A stretch of 64,000 bases of DNA from Ichthyophthirius multifiliis (GCF_000220395.1 NW_004086066.1:1-64000), one strand, 5' to 3'; counted from the first letter of the stretch, positions 13,247-27,900 are shown. Made by a program: numbers and translations. The notes: generated from the letters alone by a model not told the origin.

Positions 13247-13840
13247 TCATTATTTTTTTTACATTTCTTATTGATATAAAGCATATTTTTTCTATATTTC
13301 AAAATTAATTTTATCTAAAAAGTTAGCTTTTTAAGAAATTAAGGTTGTAAGCTTCTCTTAACTATCCCTAATCATTTCTAATTTTCTATTACAAAATTAA
13401 TGTGCTTAAACTAAATTTCTTTCAACATAATATCCAGTTCCGTAATCGATTATTACTTTTCCATCATTTTATAAACTTCCTTTATTTTTGTTAATGTTTT
13501 TTAATATTCATAAAAATATTATATTATTACCTGGAACATATAAACTACTCGAAATTGGAACAAGTAATTCTTAATCTTATTAAGCATTTTCTAAAGTTTT
13601 TATAATTTGTTTTGATTCTTCGTATTTACTAATTGCTACTTTAAATTAATTTAGAGATTAATTTAAAACTTGTATTTCCTAAATAAATAAAATTATAAAT
13701 TTTATGAATTAATATATAATATTTTTAAATATGATTAAGAATTATTATTCTAGTATATATACTTCTTCTAAACTTCTTTTAACTTCAGTAAGTTATTATG
13801 GATTTAATTTATCAAGTGGAATTGGTTTTTAATCAGTCAT
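13247..13840 (-). CDS. PFDN5: Prefoldin subunit 5 (prefoldin alpha family)
   Basis: Three exons (13763-13840, 13531-13678, 13247-13479) give exactly 152 residues, the normal size for this subunit. Prefoldin is a cytosolic hexamer that hands nascent actin and tubulin to the CCT chaperonin. Landmarks of the alpha class are present: an N-terminal coiled coil (QVLNQSLNQFKVAISKYEES), the central hairpin LLVPISSSLYVPG, and after it KVIIDYGTGYYVERNL, then a C-terminal coiled coil. The N-terminal IPLDKLNPQQL matches the typical start of subunit 5. Introns are 84 nt (13679-13762) and 51 nt (13480-13530); both follow GT-AG and keep phase. The gene ends TAA-TGA, where TAA is Gln and TGA the stop. Confident identification. 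Confidence 0.92.
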
Positions 13841-14315
13841 TTACTTTTATATGTATTTTTTATATTATATAAATAAAATATCTAATTTTAAAAAAATATA
13901 TTTTTTCGTAAAATATTAAAAAAAAAATGAAATTAAAATATATATATTAATATAATTATATATAAATATATATATGTATATATATATATATTTAAACATA
14001 TATTATTAAAAAAAATTATAATTAATATTGATTATATATATTAAGTTTTAAAATTAAAAATTTTTTATTAAGTATCAAATTATAATAATTGTTTATATAA
14101 AAATTTAAAAACATATAATTATATAATTAACTTAGTATTAATATATATATATATATATAATATATAATTCATATAAAAATATAACTATATTAAAAAAAAA
14201 ATATACTAATTTATATAAATATTTATAATAATTATAAAAAATATTTAAAATATATTAACATTTTAAATAAATATTAAGATTTTTTTTTGATTTACTAATT
14301 AATTTTTATTGATAA

Positions 14316-14354
<39 letters not shown>

Positions 14355-14375
14355 TTTCTCTTTTGAATATTTATT
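13841..14375. other. Intergenic, with (ATT)n tract
   Basis: A/T-rich spacer between two minus-strand genes, including an (ATT)n run at about 14313-14354. No gene seen. Confidence 0.5.
14313..14354. repeat. (ATT)n microsatellite, intergenic
   Basis: About 13 ATT units just beyond the stop of the large membrane-protein gene. Confidence 0.8.
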
Positions 14376-17300
14376 TCATTATATATTATCATAATCTTCA
14401 CTTTAATTTAAATTGTATTTTTATTTTTAGTAATTTAATTTTCTAGTAGAAGACTCTAAACCATTTTAATCATTTAAGGCCTATAAAAAGTTATAATTTA
14501 ATCTTGGTGAAAAAATTGATAATTCTTATTAAACATTATCACATGAAAATACTTTTAATATTGGCGTATCTATATTATTTCTTAGGGTATTTTTAATATT
14601 AAAATTTTTATCCTATATTTCTTTTTATGAATTTTCCGGATGAGTTTTGACATCATCATATTCCGAAGAAGAAGAATAATCCGATAGAGATATAATACTT
14701 TAATTATTGCTTTTTTATGGAATTTAAAGATAATTTTTTTTTTCCTTAACTAATAAAGCCAATATTTTAAAATAAAAGTAAAACAAAATTTAATTTTACA
14801 ATTATCCAAATACAAAAGAAAATCATTATTATTTTTCTATTGAATAGCAAAGTTATCTTCCTCCATAAGATTTTCTTCTATAATTTTATTTAAAATGTAT
14901 TGTTATTAATTAAAGGCTTTTTTCTTTTATTATTATTAAATATCATATTTTTTATACATTTAATTAATCAAATTAAACATATCAACTTACTATTCACTAC
15001 AAAATAAGCAAATAGTATTAAATTTTTAATTTTAAACATAAAAATTTTGAAAATTCTCAACATTTATATTATCTTCGATTCTTCCTTAAAAAGTTTTTTA
15101 TTATTCTTTTATGTATTTTTAAAATATTTCTTCTATATTTTTCTCTCCTGAACATATTAAACCAATTTATCCATTACATAAATCACATTTTACATTCATT
15201 ATTCTTAATAAATAACCTCCTATATGTCTTTATATTATTTTAATTAAGTTAGCTCTTCTAAGCCAGTATTTTAATATTAATTGTATTCTTTGAATTTAAT
15301 TTACATTTAACTTTTTAAACATATTATCTTTAATCAACATTTCTTATTATAGGTTTAGATTCTACTCATTATTATTGTCTTTTATCTGAATTTTGCATCC
15401 AAATTTTTATTAAAGAATATATATTAAATGTGATCTATTTTAAGTTATTAATTGTATATTTTCTTTATAATTTAGAATTTAATCTAAATTACGATTAAAC
15501 CACCAAAGATTAGATTTTACATAATTTTTTAAGAAATTTTCATCTTAATATTAATTTTATTCTAAATAAGGTTTGAGTTCTTACATTTTTATTTAACCAT
15601 CTTTAATTTACTTTAATTTTTTTAAATTTAATTTTAAAGATTTTATATTAAATAGATTTTAAGGTATTTATTATTAATTATCTATAGATTTGATATCTTT
15701 ACTTTTATTTGATTATTTTTTTATTTATTTTTTTTTAAAAAAAAAAGAAATTTTTTTAATTTATATTTACTCTTCTTCTTTTTAATCATCATATTTTTTT
15801 TATATTTATTAACATAAATAATTCTAAATACTTAAATCTTAATATTGTAATTCTTCTATTTATAATTAAAGAAATTGTTTGAAATAAATATTTTTAGAAA
15901 TTTGTTTTAAATATCTAATTTCTTCTATATTATATTTATTTAAAATACATGTATTTAACATTCCAAACTTTTAATTTTATATAAAGTTATTTCCTAATAC
16001 TCTTTCTCTGAAGGTTTATAATTTATTAGGACTATTAAAAAAATTTTATAGAGTATATTTATTTGGTGAAGCTATTGTCTAAATTATTGCTTCTAAATTA
16101 GATTATTAAAATTAATTTTATGACTAAAATATATTATTATCAATAATTCTATTTTATTAAATTTAATCATATTATTTAATAAAATGTTCCTTTTTTTCAG
16201 TTGCTTTATTATTTATTTTCCATATAGAAGTATTATTATATAAAAAAAGTATAAATCTACTAAAAAAGGCACAAAACCCAACCCAAAATATTATTAAAAT
16301 TAAAAACATTTATATATCTCCAAATAAATTATATTTTTAAATTATACAAGTTTATATTCCTATAATACAACAAACACCTCCTTTTTTTTTAATAAAATAA
16401 TAATATATATAGTTATATATTTATATAAAGAAATACCTCCTATATATGTTGATAAAGAGAAATAAAATTAAGAACTATAACACCATAAATCTATATTTTA
16501 AAGACCGAATTCAATATCTTTTAAAAAATCATCTTCACTGTCAACTTTCCAATCTGTTTTTCTGTTTTGAAATCGTTCTTTTATAACTTTTCCATAATCA
16601 AGTACATTTATTTCATAAAATTATTCGATTACTTAAAGAAATAGAATATCTATAAAAATCTAGAAAGGTATAATGATAATATTAAATAAAAAATAAAATA
16701 TAATTCCTTCTTTTGATATATTCCATTTAGGAGGCATTAAATTTTCATCAAAATAAATCCAAGTTATTATTATCGAAATAGGCTTTTATATAAAAAAAAA
16801 TATGCATATATATATATTTATACATATTATATTTTTACATAATACATAATTGTAAATGTATTGTTTGAAAAGCAAGTATATTATTTTATTTCAGGATCAA
16901 AACTTTTTTCTTGGTTTATTTATTTTTTCTTAATTGGATTATGTTTATATTAATAATTTTTCTAGTTTTAATTTTCATATATTTATTTGTATATTTTCTC
17001 GTAACAATCTGATTCAAATGAAACTTCATTTAAAGAATCTGATTTCTATTCAACAATTGTTCCTTATTTTTCTAAATTTGAAATTGTCTTTATTTCTAAT
17101 TATTTAATAATTATATTTGAAAACATTATTCAAAAAGTATATTTAAATATTATTTTTTTTAATATAATACCGTTTTGATATTCTATTGTTTCAAAACTTT
17201 CTTCTTAATATATATCAGAAAGTATAATATCACTATTGGTTTAATCTAAGTATTTAATAAATTTAGTATTATTATTAAATTAAAAAATATATACCATAAA

Positions 17301-18460
17301 TTTTTTCTTAATTGATTTTATTCTCAAATTGTATTTCTTAATTATTTAAAGATTTATCTAAATCTTCTTTTTCATCTTTCTCTTAATAAAATACATTATA
17401 TATAAACCTTAAAAATAAAATAAAATTAAAAAAAATTAAAAATATAAAAATTATAAAAAGATAAAACTTTTAAAATTAATTTTTTAATTTTTAATAAATT
17501 TATATAGAATTATTAATAATTATATCAACTATAACAATTTAATGAGTTTTTTCAAAACATTAAATACCTAAACCTACAAAATACGCAAATAAAAAAGCGA
17601 AAAAATCAGGTGCACCCAGACTTGAAATTTATAAACCTTGAGCTTTTTATTTAAAAAGAAAAATTAATAAAATTATAAAAAATAAAACAGATTACATATA
17701 AGACAACTTATTAAGTTAAGAAGTTATTCATTAATTAGCCTAAATTTAATTAATTCCTCTAATATTATTTATCCAAGTTTTAAAACAACCATAAAATACT
17801 ATTAGTATACTCCATAAGTAGTCGAAAAAGAAAAATTTATTAAAATAACAATCAAAATTAATATAATAAAAGTAAAATACAAAAAATACATTCTTTACCA
17901 TTCTGTTTAATTCCAAACATTTCCATCATAACTTTCTGTTTAAAATATTTCCTATTTATTTTCCGTTTTAAATACAGCTTAAAGTAAGGGATATTTTTCT
18001 TCATTTTCTTTTATTATTTTCTCAAGCTTATCTCTTTGAAGTTAGATTTTATTTTAATTGCTGTATGGAATAAATAAAGAAATCATTTAAAAAATACTAT
18101 ATATACCAATTATTATTAATGCAAGGCCAGTTCTTCCTCTTCTTAATTATTATTAAGAAGTAATATTGCTTTCTTCTTCATTAGAAAATTAAAAGAAAAC
18201 CTCAAAAATAGACATTTCACAAAATTGCTATTGATTTTTCTACTCACAACGATAAATTTCATAATCCCAAAATGTACCTAACATAATTAATGAGCAAAGA
18301 GCATTAATAATAATAATTAAAATTAATCCCAAAAACATACCAAAAAATAAAGGAGGATAAAATTAAGTAAAATACCCTTTGAAAATTCCAAACTTATCTT
18401 TTACTTACCTCTTAAAAATTCTGTTTTACAAATAAATATAAATAAATAAATATATATAAG

Positions 18461-18501
<41 letters not shown>

Positions 18502-20002
18502 TATATTTGTATATAACTTATTTATAAATGAAAAATAATAACTAAAAATTAAAATCATTCCAATACTAAAAGTACCAATTAAAACTGATAATAAAACATA
18601 AACATAATAATCTAAAGCAAAGGCAATTGCAAGTTCAGCCTAATTCATAGAAACAAAATTTACTTTTAATGTATAACTAAAACCTTCAGATTATTTAAAT
18701 AATTTCTTATCTACAAATTATTCGAATTACATTCTCCCTAAAATAAGTTTTTTTGTAAACTTATCTGCTTAAAAATATTAAATAGATAAGTTTACTATTT
18801 TGGGAAGTTTACCAGAAGGACACCCTTCTTATAATTTTACTTCAATAATTTAAATTTTTTAAAAATCAAATGAGTTAGTATTTTAATTATAAATTTCTTC
18901 TAAATTAACAGGTTATTTACTCAAATAAAATAGAACATCATCTTTTGAAGCTTGAAACCATTTTTTTTTATCATTTTATTCTATAAAAGCCTCATCCATT
19001 AAACACTCGAATTTCATATTCTTACAAGTATCAGAAACAGGAACATCCCCAAAGGTAAATTAGTTAATAGTTTTTGTACTTTCTGGAGAATATAAATTGC
19101 ATAAATCTTATTTTTCAATAATATCGTTTAAAAAAATATGTTCACCATAATTTTTACAATTTGAAAAAAAAGGTAAAAAAGGCACTCCAATTGATTTTAT
19201 ATATTACCATTTAAAATTATTTGTTACTACTTTCTATAAAAATTTTTTTGTTATATTTAATGGTTTAATTAAATCCTCTTCTTCTATTTATTCACTATAC
19301 GTTATTAAATATTAAGGCAAATTATTATTATCATCTAAGATTGGAAATATTAAAGGTTATGATACTGGTAATGTATTTTATAATATTATTAAAAAGATTT
19401 TGTTTTAATTCCAAGTTTGCCTTTTTGGAGTATTTATTTATATACTAGTACTTTATATTAATAATTCGCGCATATAGGTATATTTTTTATTAAATATTCG
19501 AATTGATAGCATCATTTAAAATGATTTATATACAAATAATGTAAATTTATGGCTATATTTTTTATTTTAGGAATCCAAAAATGTCTAAGGCATTATTACT
19601 AAATTTTTGTTTGTTTAATTTTCGATTTTTGTTAAATCTATATTTTCTTCTAGTTATATTGATACCTTTTTTTGTTTTATTTTATGAAAATAATTTTTTT
19701 ATTTTACATCCCAATCTTAACCATATATAAATTAATCATCATTTTAGTTTAAATGTCTTAAATCCATAATTATATGTAACAAACTTTAAATAGGCTATTT
19801 TTATTATTTTTTTTATTTTTATATATTTTTTTACCAATTCAAAAACACAAAATGGCTCTTCTGTAGTATATTTTTTTTCCAATTGTTTTACTGGCTTTGG
19901 ATATAAGCCATATTTTAAAGGACTTATTAAAAAATATTATGGTTCACAAAAAGTTATATAGTTAATAAAAATTATAAACAATAATATCACGAATTAATAC
20001 AT
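14376..20002 (-). CDS. Very large multi-spanning membrane protein, family not recognised
   Basis: The gene runs from ATG at 20002 to TGA at 14376-14378 with many small introns. The start gives a signal peptide (MYQFVILLFIIFINYITF, then CEPQ), followed by about 450 residues of predicted ectodomain with paired cysteines (for example VSDTCKNMKFECLMDEAF). Then come many hydrophobic spans, such as DYYVYVLLSVLIGTFSIGMI, PLFFGMFLGLILIIIINALC, YFLYFTFIILILIVILI, APDFFAFLFAYFVGLGI and MFLILIIFWVGFCAFF. The C-terminal part is predicted cytosolic and holds CxxC-type pairs (KCDLCNGQIGLICSG; ICLFCSE), an IQ-like helix (LKYWLRRANLIKIIQR) and an acidic Ser-rich tail. The size and layout resemble giant ciliate membrane proteins of unknown role. 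Transport, receptor or ciliary-membrane function cannot be decided. Exons were followed frame by frame, but not every splice site was fixed. Confidence 0.75.
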
Positions 20003-20295
20003 AAATCAAATATTTCTGTATAAAATTAAGAAAAAATAAAAGTAATAATATATATTATATATTAATTTTAATTATGTTTTTTTTAAATTTATAATATATA
20101 TTTTTTTAACTTTTAACATGAAGATTATATATTATTTAATATTTTAAAATATGAATGAATACCAATGAATAAAAATAATAAAAAGATTAATTATAAAAAA
20201 AATTTTCTAATCTAATAAAATACATATTTTAAATAAAAAAACTTAATAAAATTATTAATTCTATTTAATTTTTTAAATTTATTTTAAACTAATTA

Positions 20296-21221
20296 TCATT
20301 TCTTAATTTTTTAATACAATCTCTACAATACCAATTTCCTTCAGGAGCTTCAGTAATTCCTATACATTCATAATGAAACCATTCTTTTTAGCAATTTTCA
20401 TATTCACAAGCAATCCTAAAATAAATAATATAAAAATTAAAATTAAAAAATAAAAAAAAAAAAAATAACTTTTATTAAAAAAAAAATTATATTTATTACA
20501 TTTAACCAAAATGTGGTCTTTAACAATAACAATATTTTTATTCATTTTAATCATAAAGCCATTCTGCAGTTGCAGTTTCATTAACTTAAAAAATTAGAAT
20601 ATTATAATATATGAAAAAATAGATAAATTTATATATATATATAAATATATATATATTATTTATATATATATATATATATATTTATATATTTATATATTAT
20701 TATTATTTTTATAATGTTTTTTTTAAAATCAAATTAATTTTTAATTTTTTTAAAAAATTACGTTATAAATTAGCATTTTATTTATTTTTATCTTATTATT
20801 TATTGCTTATTTTTTTTTTTTTTTTATTAACATTAGTTTATAATGGTTCAATAAATTCATTATTTTATTAAATTATTTATATTTATTATATTTTTTATGT
20901 ATCTTCTAATTTTCTAATTTCTTTATCTAATTCGTTCATTTAAGAATCTATTTATTGTTACATTTATTCTGTTATCGCTATTTTTTCTTTTGAATAACCA
21001 AATATTTCCCTTTATAATTTCTCTATATTTTTTTTTTTATCTTCTAACTTTTTTTTATCTTTAGTATGTCTAAATTATACAAGGAAATCTTCTTATAATT
21101 CTTCTAATTTAGCGCTTACTATTTACATTCTAGAATCCAACTCTTTTATTAGACGTAATTATCTATTTACATCAATAGGTAGAGTATTTAATTTTTCTAA
21201 ATATTCTTCTATTTAAGACAT
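20296..21221 (-). CDS. ING-family (inhibitor of growth) PHD-finger protein
   Basis: Exon 1 (20762-21221) encodes the ING N-terminal helical domain, starting MSQIEEYLEKLNTLPIDV and continuing RQLRLIKELDSRMQ, a good match to the family's YLE-x-LP...ELD pattern. After a 177-nt (TA)n-rich intron (20585-20761), exon 2 (20500-20584) and exon 3 (from 20415, after an 84-nt intron) encode a PHD finger: YCYCQRPHFGQMIACEYENC, then WFHYECIGITEAPEGNWYCR, then DC. All eight Zn ligands (Cys4-His-Cys3) are visible. ING proteins read histone H3K4 methylation as subunits of acetyltransferase or deacetylase complexes in the nucleus. No TGA follows in frame after CIKKLRN; the TGA at 20296-20298 is one base out of frame, so one base is probably missing nearby. 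Family secure, paralogue not assigned. Confidence 0.9.
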
Positions 21222-22510
21222 TTTTATTTTGCTATTATTTTTTCAATTTATTTTTTTTAACTTTAAAATATATTATATTTTTATAAAAATATAAAATTTA
21301 TGAAAATTAATAATAAATTTTTTTCCTCTATTTAATGTTAATATTTTTTATAATTGTTAATTATTAAATAATAAATTTTATATTCTATTATTTTATTTTT
21401 TCGTTTTTTATAATTTTATTTATAATTCTATTAGTTTGTTTATTTGATTATAAAATATAAAATTTAGTCAATATAAACATATTCTTATTTTTTAGTATTT
21501 CTAGTAAAATAGATAAAATTAATTAAAATAAAAAATTAAATTAAAAATTAAAAAATTTTGAAATATTTTCTATAATTTATTTTAATTTAAAATATATTTC
21601 TTATTTTATTTATTCTTTTTTTTTTTTTAATATATATATATATTTCAAAATAGATAAATAAATATATCCTTTTAAATAATCCTTTATTATTTCTTTTATT
21701 TCTTTTTTTCTAACATATATTACTAAAATATGCCATTTTTTAATAACACAATATAAATTATAAAAAATATATAAATTTATATAATATTAATTTATTAATA
21801 AAATAACTTTATTAAGTATATGCTATATAACTTTTTAATTATAATTTAAATATCATATTTTAAATTCTAAGTATAATTTTTTATGAGTTTTTATAATAAA
21901 TTAAAATTTTATTAAAATATTAAAATAAAAAACTTATAATTAAGAATGTTCTAAATATAAATTTAATTAATTATTAATATATTTTTGTATAATTATTTTA
22001 ATCTAATTTTTGTATTTTTATTATTATTCGCTCAATCAAATAAAATAAAAAAAAATTATTATAAAAAATGAAAATAAATAAAATAAACAATATATATTTA
22101 TAGAAGAATAATAAAAATAAAAAATATTTAAATATTTTAAAATTAATGATTTGAGAAATACTAATTATAATTTATAAAAATATACAAATAAAATATAATT
22201 ATAAGTTTAAAATTTTAAAAAAACATTATAATATCAGTTAATTATAAATATATAAACATTTTAATTGTTAATATTAATAATATTTTTAATAAATTATACT
22301 TTTACTTAGAAATTTATTACTATATTGAATTTAAAAAAAATCGTTAAAAAATTAATATTAAAAAATTAATAAAATAAAAAACATTTAAAATATATAAAAA
22401 AATAAAACACAAGTAATTTTATAATTATAAAAATAGAATTTACTAACAAATTAAAATATATTTCATTTTTTTAATAAAAAAAATAAATTAAATTTGATAA
22501 AATATAATAA
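21222..22510. other. Divergent intergenic region
   Basis: About 1.3 kb of A/T-rich DNA between the minus-strand ING gene and a plus-strand gene, so it must hold both promoters. No coding frame, repeat array or recognisable regulatory motif was found. Confidence 0.5.
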
Positions 22511-24611
22511 ATGAATGATTAATCTTTATAGGTGAGTAAAAAAAACAACTTTTTAATATAACAAAAAAACCTAAAAAAAATAAAAAAAAGAAAGCTATAA
22601 GAATACTATAAAAAAATTTTAAATAAAGAAAAAATAAGGAAATATAAATTCTTCAATAATAAACAAAAGAAATACTATTTTTTAAATAATACATATAACA
22701 AAATTAATAAAACAGTTAAAATAAATAAAAAATAAAAATATAATAAATAAAAAGTTCACAGGTAATGTTGCTAATATATGAAATATTAATTTTTTGAAAA
22801 AAACTCAATTGTTTTTGAATAAGGGTAAACAGGAACTACATTTTACATAATTTTAAAAGGAGAAGTAGGAATATATATAAAATTAGGTCCAGAAAATTAA
22901 AATCAATGCATTAAATGTTTATATGATGGATAAAGTTTCGGAGAACTCGCTTTATTATAAAACTAACCAAGATTAGCTACAATAATATGTCATTAAGAAT
23001 GTAATATGGCAATTTTAGACAAAAAAGATTTTACAAATATATTAAAATAAACTGAGTAAGAAAAACTTTTAAAACAAATATAATTTTTTTCCTAAATACC
23101 TTTTTTTTAATATTTGAATTATAATTAACTGAAATTACTTTATATAAATTCTCACAAAATGAAATTCTAAAAAGATGAATATGTTTATAAATAAGAAGAT
23201 AAACCAAAAGGAGTTTATATAGTTCTATATGGTCATTTTACACTTTTGAAAATCATCGAAAAAATCGAAGAAAAAAAAGAAGATGAAACATTAATATTAA
23301 AAAATTAATAATTAAACTAAAAATCTTCTAAAGTAAAAAATATAAAAATAAAAATAAATATAAAAAAAGCTTGCAATATGGTAACCTTTTGAATTATTTG
23401 GAGAAGAAGAAATAATAAAAAAAACAAGAAGATAATTTTCAGTATAATGTAGTTCATTATAAGGGGAAGTAATAATGTTTAAAGAATTTGATTTTTGGAA
23501 TAGGATTATGTAAGATTAAGGTTCCAAATAAACAATTTTGGAAAGAATTAAATTAAAAGAGGGTTGGATTAATAAACAAATAGATGATATTTAATTTTAT
23601 ATGAAAAAATATTCTAATTATTATTATTAAAATTTATTGTCAAAATGTATTCAAAGGAAAAATTAAAATTCTTTAAATAATAAATAATTAGATAAATAAA
23701 AAGAATTTTTAATTACATAATTTAAATCTAATGATAATATTGTCTAATTAAATAAAGAAGAAATAAAATAAGAATAAATCATGAATCCTTAAAAAAATTA
23801 AAAATATTATTCCAAATAATAATAATAAAATTATTAATTATCTATTGATTATTATAGATTGTTTCCTCAAAATCATATAAGAAAATTATCAAATAATTCA
23901 TAAAACGAATAAAGACATACTCCTTTGAAAAATGAAAATATAAAAATTAAAGAAAATGATTAACATAATAGTGAAAAAAAATATCACAAATAATCAACTC
24001 AATTATCAAAAGAAGATTAAGTTAAAAATGAATAAAAAACTTATAATTTTTTAGAACCTAAAAGTAATAAATATTTATAAAAAAAAACAAAATACATAAG
24101 ATTATAATAAAGGTTCTCAAAAACTAAAGAAACTATTAATAGAAAGCCATATATAAAAATAAGTTAAGGAAATATAAAATATAAGTAAAGATATAGAAAT
24201 TAAAAAAAAAGATAATATAATTGGGTAACAATAATTTTAATAGTTTATAAATTAATAATTAAAATATAAAAATTATTAAGATATAAAATAAAACATGTAT
24301 TTTTATAAAATTAATAATTAAAAAAATCCAAAATAGTATTTTAAAAACTTTAGTAATTATTTATAATAATAATAAAGCTTTACTTAAATTAAAATTTAAG
24401 TAAAAAACAAACTGTTTTTAATGAATTGTTAAAATTAAAAAAATCTCCTCTAAAAAAATAAGTTTTTAGTTTAATTAATAATTAAAACAGTTCATAAAAA
24501 TAACATTCTTTTATTATTATTAATAATTAAATTATTGTATAAAGATCAAATAGTTTTTCACATTAAAAAAATACTTAAAATTTAAATAAAAAACCTGAAA
24601 TTAAAAATTGA
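22511..24611 (+). CDS. Protein with two cyclic-nucleotide-binding domains
   Basis: The first CNB domain is well formed: QFFEKNSIVFEQGQTG, then FYIILKGEVGIYIKLG, and a phosphate-binding-cassette-like GQSFGELALLQNQPRLATI, which keeps the FGELAL...R-A core. A second, weaker domain follows (MKFQKDEYVYKQEDKPKGVY, then IVLYGHFTLL...LFGEEE), split by a short intron (about 23331-23367). There is no kinase or channel segment. The rest is a long Lys/Asn/Gln-rich tail ending at TGA 24609-24611. The layout resembles ciliate cyclic-nucleotide-binding proteins related to PKA regulatory subunits, but no inhibitor sequence (RRxS/G-like) or docking domain is evident. The N-terminal ~90 codons are Lys/Asn-rich and may include unrecognised introns. 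Introns around 24218-24400 are also uncertain. Confidence 0.7.
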
Positions 24612-24963
24612 TTTTTTAATAAATTTTAAAATAAGAATATTGATAAAACTCTTCAATAAAATAATACTTAATCACTTTATTAACAAAAATATCTTATAGT
24701 ATAAATTGTAATTTATAGTTATAATATTAAAATAAATACATTTGATAATATATAATTAGATAGATATATTTATAAATTATCAATTTTTACTTTTCCTACA
24801 TATATTTATATATATTGTCCTTATTTATACATATTTAAAATCTATATAATATAATAAATAATTATTTATTAAAAATATACTAATAAAAAGTTAATTATTT
24901 AATAAAAGTATAAATATTTATAAATAAAAGTTTCAAAAAAATATAAAGTATCAATAAAAAAAA
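24612..24963. other. Intergenic spacer
   Basis: A/T-rich, between two plus-strand genes; no coding frame or motif recognised. Confidence 0.5.
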
Positions 24964-27900
24964 ATGACTGATTTAAAATAATGGCTTAATAATGATATAA
25001 AAGTAACATAAAAAATAAACTCATTTGATGATGAATAATTAAAAAACGGTTATGTTTACCGATATATATTTTAAAAATTGGGAGTTCCTTCTGTACTTTA
25101 TCATTTAGAAAACCGGTATATGAATATATATATTTATTTACATATATATCAATAAATAAAAAGAAAAGATTAAAATTTTATACAAAAAAATTACTAATAA
25201 ATATAGCAAATATTAAAGGAAAAATTTAACATATAAACACCAGCTAAATACTAAAATAATTTAGAAATATTACAAGAATTAAATAAAGTAAATAAATAAA
25301 TCAAAAAAATATAAATCAAAAAATACAAAATAAAAGCATTATATTCAATATACAAAAACAAACTAAGATAGTAAATCTAATTCTAATAAAATATTAAGAT
25401 TAGTAAATACTAAAAGATTTCACGACTTAAGTATTGCATCAACAATGCCTGCGAAAATATTAGCTATAGAATCTTAACTGGAAAAATTCCGAGAATAAAA
25501 AATAAAAAGTGAATAATTAGCAAAAATTTAAAAAGAAATGGAAACAAAATAAGAAAAAGTATTTTATACTTCAATGAGAGAATATGAATTAAATAAAATA
25601 AAAAAAGCACATTAATATATATAAGACTAAACAAAAAATATATAATAATAATGGAGTATTTCTTAATAAAAATATTAAAATAGATTACATAAAGAACAAG
25701 AACTATAAGAATATTTAACTAACAGAATAAAAAAATAAATATTAGATGAAAAAAATTTCCAAAATAATGAATTTTAAACTGGATTAGATTATTTCTAAGA
25801 AAACTGTATTATATAGGGTGTTTAATTAGAACATGATCCTGATAATATTAAACCTCCTCCAAAATAACATTTTTCAATAAATGCAACTATGATAAAACTT
25901 AGAGAAAAAACTTAAAAAAGTTAATTAGCAAGAAAAGATAGAGAAAAAAGGTTTTATTTATTTAATTAATTGAATTTTTTTTGAAACAAAAATAAAAAAA
26001 AAGAAAAAATAAAATGATTGCAGAATAATAAAGAGAAGAAGAAATTATAGAATAAAAAAAAAATGAAGAATTAATGTTATAAAAATTTAATGAAAAATGC
26101 ATATAATAAAGATATATTGGAAATAAATATTATATAAAATAATTAAAAGAAGAAAAAATTATACAAAATAGAATAGAAAATGAAAAAAAAGAAGAAGAGA
26201 AAAAAATGTAATTTATATAAGAATAAGATGAATTGAAAAAAGATGAAACAATAGTAATTGAAAAATTAAGAAAGGAATAATATAAAAATTAGTAATTAGA
26301 ATATATGTAAATAAACTTAGAGGATAAAATATAAAAAAGACTTAAACATAATAATATTTGTTAAAATATTTTAGAATAAATACTTGATTTAACTGAAGCA
26401 TCCTATCAAAATTAAATTTAAAACAGTTAAAAATATAAATAAATATATTTTATTTGTTTTTTAAATACATTGATAAAAATACAAAAAATATAATAGATTC
26501 TATTTAAGTAGAAATGTCTTTTTGGGTAAAATATTTACATAAATTTGTAGAAGGGAAAAATATGAATAATGAATAAAATATTACCATGTTTAACTAAAAT
26601 GATTTAGATTAATAATTAAATGTAAACATATAAGAATAAGAGAATTTCTTAAATTAAGCTTTTTTTGATTATTATCATAATTTATAAATATGGTAACCTT
26701 TATACTATTTTGATTAACAAGAATATCAAATATTTAATTAAGTAAAATAAAAAACAAATATATTTTTAAGAATATAATAAAATATTAAAAAATTAAAAGC
26801 CTATTAATAATGATATATTAGGAGATTTCTTAGTTTAACTTTTGGATAAAATATACCCTAAATTAGATATGAAAACAAAACCTGAAGATTTGCCAGATTA
26901 TATGCCTTTAAGAATATCAATTATAGGTAATAAGTTTAGTGGAAAAAAGCAAATTGTTAATTTAATAAAATAGAAATATTAAATAGAAATAATAGATGTA
27001 TACTAAGTTATAGATGAGGCAATAAAATACGTAAAAAAAACAACAACAAAAAACAAAAAAATTAAAAAAATATTATATAAAAGGCATTTCCACCTCCAGA
27101 AGATGAAAACGATAAAAAAAAAGGAAAAAAAAAAGAATAAAAAAAAGGTGGATAACCCGAAGAAGAAAAAAAGCAAAATCCTGAATTAAAAGAATTAGGT
27201 ATTTAAGCTTAAAAAGAAAATTCTTAATATTCTGATTATACATTAACTTGTGCAGCAGTGATTAAAATTAAATAACTTTTCCGAGTTTTATAGAAACAAG
27301 AAATTTTATAATTAATAGAATAAGCTAAAATTAAAGAAAATGATAGACAAGCCTAAATAAAAAAGGAATTAGAAGATTAATTAAAAAAAAAAGCTTCTAA
27401 AAAAGGGAAAGACTAAAAAAAATCTGAATAAGAAGACAATATAACTCCAACTCCAGAAGAAATAATATAAAAAATCATATAAATGCCTAAAACATTTGAA
27501 TTTTCGCAAGGTTATGCTTTATTAAATTTCCCTTAAAATCTTAATTAAGCAAAATTATTGGAAGAGTAACTAACTGGATATATTATTGAATCTGAAAGAC
27601 TTAATTAAGAAGGAGAAAGCTTAAAAGAGTACATAGCATAATTATTACACCCTTCAGTGAGAGAAGTTGAACAAAAAATTATTAAAGGAGGTCTTAATTT
27701 AATTGTAAACCTAAATATTGATGATGAAGAAAGTATTAGAAGATCTTCAAATAGAAGACTTGATCCTGTTTCAGGAGAAATTTATAATTTAATAGATAAT
27801 CCACCCCCTTTAGATGTAAAAGGACTATAGGAAAGACTTTAAATATGTAATGATTGGGAAAATTAATAGATAAAAGAATATAATGAAAAATATGAGGAAA

